Part shown: positions 13,615-18,582 of the stretch, piece after piece
How the letters are laid out: each line of letters begins with the position of its first letter
Position numbering within the stretch: the stretch's first letter is position 1
NCBI GenBank assembly: GCA_966250375.1
Contig: CBINHE010000083.1
Coordinates: 1-18,582, forward strand
Origin: CAMLDH01 sp966250375
Lineage (GTDB): Bacteria > Pseudomonadota > Gammaproteobacteria > Burkholderiales > Burkholderiaceae_D
Reading direction: 5' to 3'
DNA length: 18,582 nucleotides
The notes under the pieces: generated by a model
The model's database searches: none
Seen by the model: only the letters and a program-made list of their open reading frames with translations
What the model was told of the DNA's origin: nothing
Made by a program: the position numbers and the translations under genes

Positions 13615-16074
13615 TTAGCTGAGAGCTTGGTTCAGTTCCTTCATTTCCAATGTGCCATCCTTGTACACATTCCCGATGCCAAAGATGCAGTTCTCTATCC
13701 AGCTTTGGATCGCATTGTCTTTCGCCTTTTCCAGAAAGTAAGCCACCCCCAGGAAAGCGGCAACAAGCAGCAGGATGAAGGGATTGAAGGTACAGAAAGT
13801 CAAAGCCACGGCAACAGTGAAGCCGAGAGCAGCAGAGGAAAAATAGAGGCCCATCGTTTTATAATTATTTTTTTGCAGCTCCTCCCACCCCTTCATCACA
13901 TCCCAGACCGCCATAATCGCCGCCCCGATAATGCCGAGCACCTTGCCACCCGTTTGAAGCACATAATTCAACCGAATTGCTGACATGCTTCGCGCCCAAG
14001 GCAAGTCGACCTTGCCCGCATGCTCAATTGCCACGCCCACCGCCTCGCTGATCGAGCCGGCCACCGCCAGCTTGCCCGCCCGGAGGCGCCACATTGCCTC
14101 GGCCTTGTCCCCTTCCAGCGCCTTGGCTTGGTCGGCGATGCTCTTGGTCAGGCACACGTACTGCAAAATCCCCACGCATACGCCCATGCGCACTTCCGTA
14201 TTGAGAACGCTTTTAAAGTCTTTAAAACGGATCTCGTTCAGGCTTTTCGGGGTACTTAGCTTCGCGCTACCTTTCTCACGCATCGCGACCCATTTAAAGC
14301 CGCCCCTGCCGTCGAGTTTTTCTCCACGAATGGCGGCGCGTTTCAATTCGCGGTCAACCGCCAGTTTGATTTGCGCCTGGTTGAGCTTGACATCGCTGCT
14401 TTCGATGAGCTGGCGTACCAAAAAGGCGCGAAACTCCTTGCGGCTGCCTGCAAAATGCATTCGCTGCCATCCCAAGCCGCTGTGCATGCCGAGAATGGTA
14501 AAAGCCAGTTTGGCTGCGCCATCTACAAAGGCGCCTCCCACTTTGGCAAACGCGCCCATCATCCGTCCCATCAACGCCGCTGCCAGGTCGGCATGGCCTT
14601 TACTGATTTTTTCCACCGCGGCTTTATAAGCCGCCATCAGGCCGTCCCAAGGGATGGCGCGTGAGTCGAATGCCGTTGCCTCTACTACCTGTTTAGCCAG
14701 GGTGTCGTTGTTGTACACCAATGCGCGCAGCAGCATATTGTCTGGTTTACAGTGGTCGCTGTCGAGCCATCTCTCGTGTTGAGCAAAACAGGGCGCGATG
14801 CCTTCCGTGCCTCGAGTGAAGGTGCAGACGGTTTGTGTGTAGGCCACGCCCGATTTCATGCAGTTGGAATCGAAATTACACGTCATGCAATTTACCATGT
14901 GCGCGCTGGTGGTCCAGGCGACATGCGCTTTACCCAGCGGGTCGATCTGTGTTTCAGTAAAGGTTTTGAGCTGCGCCTGATAGCTTTCGTGGAAAGTTTG
15001 AACTGTGGCCTCATCGAAGCGCGCTTGCCCACTTTGTCGGTGTGTGTAGCGTCTCCAGGCTGCGGCTTGCGCTTTCTGGACTTCCGCAAGACTGGGCGTG
15101 CCGATGGCGTTTATTTCCTTCTGTTGGCTGTCGCTGGGGCCAAACATCCCCCCGTTTGCGACGGCATTGGTGACGACTTGTTTGAATTCCGCACTGTCAA
15201 TCAGGCTGTGTTCGGCACTTTCCAGCACCGTACCGCGCAACTGCATAATAGCGCTGGACACTGCGATTTTGCGGGCTTTGGTCTGATCCCGTTTGTTTAG
15301 TTCAAGATAGTTTGTCAGCAAACTGTTCGCTTGGGCGGCAATTTCGACTGCCACCGCCACCGGGTCATGCAAACTGAGCAGGACGCCTTGGCCTTTGCGC
15401 AGTGCATCGGCGGTGTCGAGGGTCTCCTGCAATTGCCGCTTGCGCGGTGCGAAGTGGAACGGGGCGTCATAAAAGGCGTCCGGCGCCGTGGCTTTGAGTG
15501 GGTCGCACGCGTATTCGGCTACTTTGACGCCAAGTTGTTTGAGGGGATGGACATTCGCTTGTTTGGCGCCGGTCAGCGCTTTTTTGACATCCAGCATTTG
15601 CATGTGTTTTTTTCGGTAGGCGGCATCTGCGTGTTTTTGCAGCACGGCGTCAGTCCATTCCACATCGGAGAAGCCGAACCAGACGAGCGTGGCGTTGTTG
15701 GGGTCGGGGATGGTGACCATGCCGGCTACTTGCCAGTGTCCTGTCCTGTCGGCGCAGGGTATCCTGTCCGCCGTGTAGGAGGGCGGAACCGGCTTGCCCA
15801 CTTCAAAGCGCATGTAGTGAGCGCCGTTGGTGATGAAGTAGCCTTCCCAGCGTTTGCGGGCTTCGTCATGGACGTATAGGTAGCCGGTCCTGAGCAGGCG
15901 GCGGGTGTAGTGCGCCGTGTCGCCAAGGCCGCCGAAGTCTGTTTTGCCGTCGGCATCGAGTGCGCGGGTTTTGGGGGCGCCTGCGGTGACGGGCGCGATC
16001 GCATAGCGGGCGAGCAAGACAGGCAGGCCGCGTTTGTCGCAAAATTCACAGCCAGGTTTGGTTTCTAATTTCAT
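13615..16074 (-). CDS. T6SS effector, VasX / BTH_I2691 type
   Basis: This 819-aa protein starts at the ATG at 16074 (GAGAG five bases upstream). Its N-terminus is the VasX-type region: GCEFCDKRGLPVLLARYAIA with Cys9 and Cys12, then HYTRRLLRTGYLYVHDEARK and WEGYFITNGAHYMRFEVGKP. A Cys-rich middle part holds Cys396, 399, 405, 417, 429 and 442 (VNCMTCNFDSNC and following). The C-terminus is membrane-seeking, with hydrophobic segments at about 623-643, 709-727 and 741-781 and a short amphipathic tail. VasX of V. cholerae and B. thailandensis BTH_I2691-family effectors disrupt membranes of competing cells. It lies 32 bases after the DUF4123 gene and 9 bases before the immunity candidate. No Rhs or nuclease domain is present. 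Confidence 0.88.
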   Translation of the reverse strand: MKLETKPGCEFCDKRGLPVLLARYAIAPVTAGAPKTRALDADGKTDFGGLGDTAHYTRRLLRTGYLYVHDEARKRWEGYFITNGAHYMRFEVGKPVPPSYTADRIPCADRTGHWQVAGMVTIPDPNNATLVWFGFSDVEWTDAVLQKHADAAYRKKHMQMLDVKKALTGAKQANVHPLKQLGVKVAEYACDPLKATAPDAFYDAPFHFAPRKRQLQETLDTADALRKGQGVLLSLHDPVAVAVEIAAQANSLLTNYLELNKRDQTKARKIAVSSAIMQLRGTVLESAEHSLIDSAEFKQVVTNAVANGGMFGPSDSQQKEINAIGTPSLAEVQKAQAAAWRRYTHRQSGQARFDEATVQTFHESYQAQLKTFTETQIDPLGKAHVAWTTSAHMVNCMTCNFDSNCMKSGVAYTQTVCTFTRGTEGIAPCFAQHERWLDSDHCKPDNMLLRALVYNNDTLAKQVVEATAFDSRAIPWDGLMAAYKAAVEKISKGHADLAAALMGRMMGAFAKVGGAFVDGAAKLAFTILGMHSGLGWQRMHFAGSRKEFRAFLVRQLIESSDVKLNQAQIKLAVDRELKRAAIRGEKLDGRGGFKWVAMREKGSAKLSTPKSLNEIRFKDFKSVLNTEVRMGVCVGILQYVCLTKSIADQAKALEGDKAEAMWRLRAGKLAVAGSISEAVGVAIEHAGKVDLPWARSMSAIRLNYVLQTGGKVLGIIGAAIMAVWDVMKGWEELQKNNYKTMGLYFSSAALGFTVAVALTFCTFNPFILLLVAAFLGVAYFLEKAKDNAIQSWIENCIFGIGNVYKDGTLEMKELNQALS

Positions 16075-16106
16075 ATCACTCTCTTGATTGGTCGCATGGG
16101 TTGATA

Positions 16107-16955
16107 TTAATGTGCATCCAATTCGGTGCGAATGCGCTGCCAATCTTCTGCTTGCAGCAGGGCTGCGGCGTCAACGTAGGTCTGTTCTTCCTTGTTCATT
16201 TCAGCCAGCATGGTCTTGATGCGTGGATGCGCATCAAACTGCGGGTGGATGGTCATGCCATGCAGGGCGAACTGGACTTGCTCATCTTCTCTTGCCAGTG
16301 CGTGGTTTTTTGCGCGGACAAGGAGTGCATCGATTTTTTCACTGGCGACAAAATACTCACTGGTGGCGGGTGTGTAGCAAGGCCGCAGGCTGGGAGGTAA
16401 CTGCGCGAGGGTGCGGTTGACTGCTTGCACGCGATGCAGCTTTTCGGTCTGCTGCCGATTGCAAAACCGTACCATGGCAGGTGCGCATGCAGGCGCCGCC
16501 AGCGTGTGCCAGTTCTGGTCGCAATAAATGCTCCACTCGCTCACGCAACCGAATAAGGCTTTTAACTGCGCCGGGGTATAGATGCGCTGTAACTGCGTCA
16601 ATACACGAGGCGCGTAACTGCGCAGATGGAATTTCCCTCCGCCGGGCGGCCGGATAATCAGCTGCTTTTTCCAGTGAGCATGCATTTGCTGCACGTCGGC
16701 GGCGCTCTTGAGCAATGACACGATGGGCAAAGCTTCCTTTTGGGCGCGGGCGCGTTCCAATTCGTCCCATAATGCGCTGCGCTCATCCTCACCGAGCGAT
16801 GCCAGAGGCATTAGTGCGGGAAATTTATCGGCGTCGGCTTCCATGCCGGTGGGCACAATTGGCAGCATATTCCAGGACGCGGGGAGATTGCCGCCCAGAG
16901 CGTAACGATCAATGAGCGCATAATCGTGCGTTTGCAAAAAAATTCGTGAATCCAT
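16107..16955 (-). CDS. DUF4123 domain T6SS adaptor/chaperone
   Basis: This 282-aa protein has the DUF4123 fold in its first ~150 residues: ALIDRYALGG at the start, LMPLASLGEDERSALWDELE, then KKQLIIRPPGGGKFHLRSYA and PRVLTQLQRIYTPAQLKALF with the closing FGCVSEWSIYCDQNW. DUF4123 proteins (Tap-1/TEC, VasW in V. cholerae) bind a specific effector and load it onto VgrG in the cytoplasm. The remaining ~130 residues are helical and charged and may contact the effector. The ATG at 16955 is 41 bases after the VgrG stop, with only a weak ribosome binding site (GGACAG). The effector follows after 32 bases, as expected for a cognate adaptor. Confidence 0.88.
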   Translation of the reverse strand: MDSRIFLQTHDYALIDRYALGGNLPASWNMLPIVPTGMEADADKFPALMPLASLGEDERSALWDELERARAQKEALPIVSLLKSAADVQQMHAHWKKQLIIRPPGGGKFHLRSYAPRVLTQLQRIYTPAQLKALFGCVSEWSIYCDQNWHTLAAPACAPAMVRFCNRQQTEKLHRVQAVNRTLAQLPPSLRPCYTPATSEYFVASEKIDALLVRAKNHALAREDEQVQFALHGMTIHPQFDAHPRIKTMLAEMNKEEQTYVDAAALLQAEDWQRIRTELDAH

Positions 16956-16996
16956 ATGGAGTCTGTCCGTTACCGTGGGTCGCGATGCGTGCTCTG

Positions 16997-18582
16997 CTAC
17001 TTGATGGGAATCAGCGCGCCATCATTTGCGACTGCATCCACCGATTTCATCCCGCAAAGTTTCATCTTTTCTTGCGGAAATTTCTGCGGGTCTGGTGTCA
17101 GACTCGTCGGCCCGCTCAACGCAAAACCGGCCGCCTTTTGCGACTGCTTGCCCGGATTGTGCATCTCGATATTCGCGCCGATCCGGATATAGCCGCCGCC
17201 CGCCGCCAGCAGGATTTCGCTGGGGGCCTGGATGATGACCTTGCCGTTGACGCTGGTGATGGTCACGTCCTTTTGCGCGGTCGCTTCGATTTCGCCATCC
17301 TGCGCCTGCATCTGGATATTGCCCTTGGCCGCGATGATCTTGAACGTGTCGGCGATCTTCGCTTTTGCGCCGGACACGAACAGGCTGATCGATTCGGCGG
17401 CGTTGTGGATCCAGCGACGGCCTGTCGTTTGATTGGTGTCGCGCAACGCGATCTGGTCCAGGTTCGCGCCTGCCGCCATCGTCATGCTGCCGGCGGTAGT
17501 CATCGCGATGCCGTCCGGTGCAGTGACGGCGACGATGCCTTGCCTGCCCGGCTGTTTGCCGCCGCCTGACTTGCCCTCCTTGTCGGTGTTGCTGCCGCGT
17601 TCAAGATTCTCGATCGCTTCTTTCAGGTGCGTCTGGTGGTCCTTCTCTTTGGTTGCGCCGGGCACGGCGTCGTCTTGCACGAGTTGGTTGTCCTTGCCGG
17701 TTTCCGGCAGGTTCGCATGCTGATGCTGGGCATGCTCGCCCAGGCTTTGCGCCAGCGCCAGGCTTGCATCGAGCATTTGCAGCAGCGCTTGCCGATCAAG
17801 TTGCTTGCCTCTCGCGCCGCTTTGCGGTTCCGCTGACAGAAGCAAGCTTTGCGCGGCGCGTATCGCGCCTGCCGCGTCGGTTCTGAGTTCGAATCCTTCG
17901 CCACGCGGCTCGCCCTTGCCCTCGGTTCTGGGGTGGATCAGGTAGCCTTGGTTCAACTGCGTTTTCGCATGTTCGCTGCTGAGCTTGGCGCGCAGTTCTG
18001 CGGTGGTGTCGTCGAACAGCAGTTCGTTGTACTGGCTGCCTTTGTATTCCTTGGTCTTGGTGCCCGACAGCGCCTTGTTGGCGGGCAGCGATCCCGCGCC
18101 GCTGAAGGCCGGTGGTGTGCGCAATCCGTTGTGGATGACGCCTTTGCAAATCGGGCGGTCGATGTCGTTTTCGATGAAGGCGATCAGCACCTCGGACCCG
18201 ACGCGCGGGATATGCTGCATGCCCCAGCCGGCGTCGGCGCTGAGGGTGGCGACGCGCACCCAGGTCGAGCTTTTATCGTCATGGCTCGCGTTGCCTTCGG
18301 GATGGTCTTGTGGACGTTGCCAAGGAAATTGCACCTTGATGCGGCCATGCGCGTCGGTGAAAATTTCTTCTCCGGCGGGGCCGACGACGGTAGCAGTTTG
18401 CAGACCGGGTGCGGTGGGCTTCGCATGTTCTGTCCGGTGGTATGCGGGGACGATGGGAATGCCGCGCCGTACCGCATTGAAGGTGCATTGGTACGGCTGT
18501 TTTGGCTGATCGGCCTCGGTGCTTTGTGCAATCAGTGCGCGGGTGGCGTCGGGGGCGTCGATCGTGTCGGCCAGTTGCCGCA
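16997..18582 (-). CDS. vgrG: VgrG spike protein, 5' end beyond the window
   Basis: Only the C-terminal 527 residues are present; the frame is open to the right edge. In order, there is the gp5-like OB fold (FTDAHGRIKVQFPWQ, STWVRVATLSADAGWGMQHI, PRVGSEVLIAFIENDIDRPI). The VgrG repeat region follows (KGSQYNELLFDDTTAELRAK, EGFELRTDAAGAIRAAQSLL). Then a Gln/His-rich linker leads to a DUF2345 beta-helix extension (TAPDGIAMTTAGSMTMAAGA to SEILLAAGGGYIRIGANIEM), ending in a short tail. VgrG trimers form the puncturing spike. The DUF2345 needle and tail are common in Burkholderiales VgrGs and often determine which adaptor and effector are carried. No separate enzymatic domain is seen in the visible part. 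Confidence 0.93.
   Translation of the reverse strand, partial: RQLADTIDAPDATRALIAQSTEADQPKQPYQCTFNAVRRGIPIVPAYHRTEHAKPTAPGLQTATVVGPAGEEIFTDAHGRIKVQFPWQRPQDHPEGNASHDDKSSTWVRVATLSADAGWGMQHIPRVGSEVLIAFIENDIDRPICKGVIHNGLRTPPAFSGAGSLPANKALSGTKTKEYKGSQYNELLFDDTTAELRAKLSSEHAKTQLNQGYLIHPRTEGKGEPRGEGFELRTDAAGAIRAAQSLLLSAEPQSGARGKQLDRQALLQMLDASLALAQSLGEHAQHQHANLPETGKDNQLVQDDAVPGATKEKDHQTHLKEAIENLERGSNTDKEGKSGGGKQPGRQGIVAVTAPDGIAMTTAGSMTMAAGANLDQIALRDTNQTTGRRWIHNAAESISLFVSGAKAKIADTFKIIAAKGNIQMQAQDGEIEATAQKDVTITSVNGKVIIQAPSEILLAAGGGYIRIGANIEMHNPGKQSQKAAGFALSGPTSLTPDPQKFPQEKMKLCGMKSVDAVANDGALIPIK

Larger units (their letters stand above)
11506..13638 (-). repeat. Tandem duplication of about 1.06 kb containing the two immunity genes
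   Basis: Unit A (about 12575-13638) and unit B (about 11506-12575) each hold one membrane-protein gene plus a conserved 62-base 3' flank beginning gtattcggccactttgctacc on the plus strand. Upstream of gene B, the minus strand carries CAACTAGGCAAAGCCCTCAG then CTAAGGA. This aligns at 21 of 27 bases with the effector's own last codons and stop before gene A. The duplication therefore started inside the effector 3' end. The 62-base flank is copied as non-coding sequence, so it marks the event and not functional selection. Confidence 0.8.

Overview
The window looks like a chromosomal segment of a betaproteobacterium of the order Burkholderiales, most likely Oxalobacteraceae. I base this on overall protein character, moderately high GC, and the style of the VgrG/DUF4123/VasX-type cluster; no rRNA or other marker gene is present, so the family is an inference. 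No tRNA, rRNA, CRISPR array, transposase or integrase was found.

Bases 1-7584 hold housekeeping and accessory genes. There is a B12-binding radical SAM protein (minus) overlapped by the start of an unrecognised frame leaving the left edge. Next come a secreted Gly/Ser/Thr repeat protein (minus), a patatin-like phospholipase with a DUF3734-type C-terminus (plus), a gamma-class carbonic anhydrase (plus) followed by a clear terminator, and a MATE efflux pump (plus). Two gaps (4245-4996 and 7056-7584) have no convincing gene. The second carries a 253-bp element with 29-bp terminal inverted repeats, a 30-bp perfect palindrome, and a hairpin that probably ends the leftward operon.

Bases 7585-18582 are a single leftward type VI secretion (T6SS) island. 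In transcription order it holds VgrG (5' end outside the window), a DUF4123 adaptor/chaperone, a VasX/BTH_I2691-type effector with hydrophobic C-terminal segments, two tandem membrane proteins (probably DUF6708) as likely immunity proteins, a small lipoprotein, a 58-aa remnant of a membrane protein, a 498-aa membrane-anchored protein with a thiolase-like C-terminal half, a PAAR tip protein and TssA. The order vgrG - DUF4123 - VasX-like - membrane immunity matches the Vibrio cholerae vgrG2-vasW-vasX-tsiV2 module. PAAR and VgrG would form the spike, DUF4123 would load the effector, the effector would attack target membranes, and the paired membrane proteins would protect the producer and its kin.

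The most interesting signals lie inside this island. The two immunity genes come from a tandem duplication of about 1.06 kb that carried a vestige of the effector's last codons with it, and the copies have since diverged mostly in their membrane segments. The 498-aa gene is preceded in frame by a plausible N-terminal extension cut by one TGA. A truncated paralogue of its N-terminus sits just upstream and ends at a small palindromic repeat.
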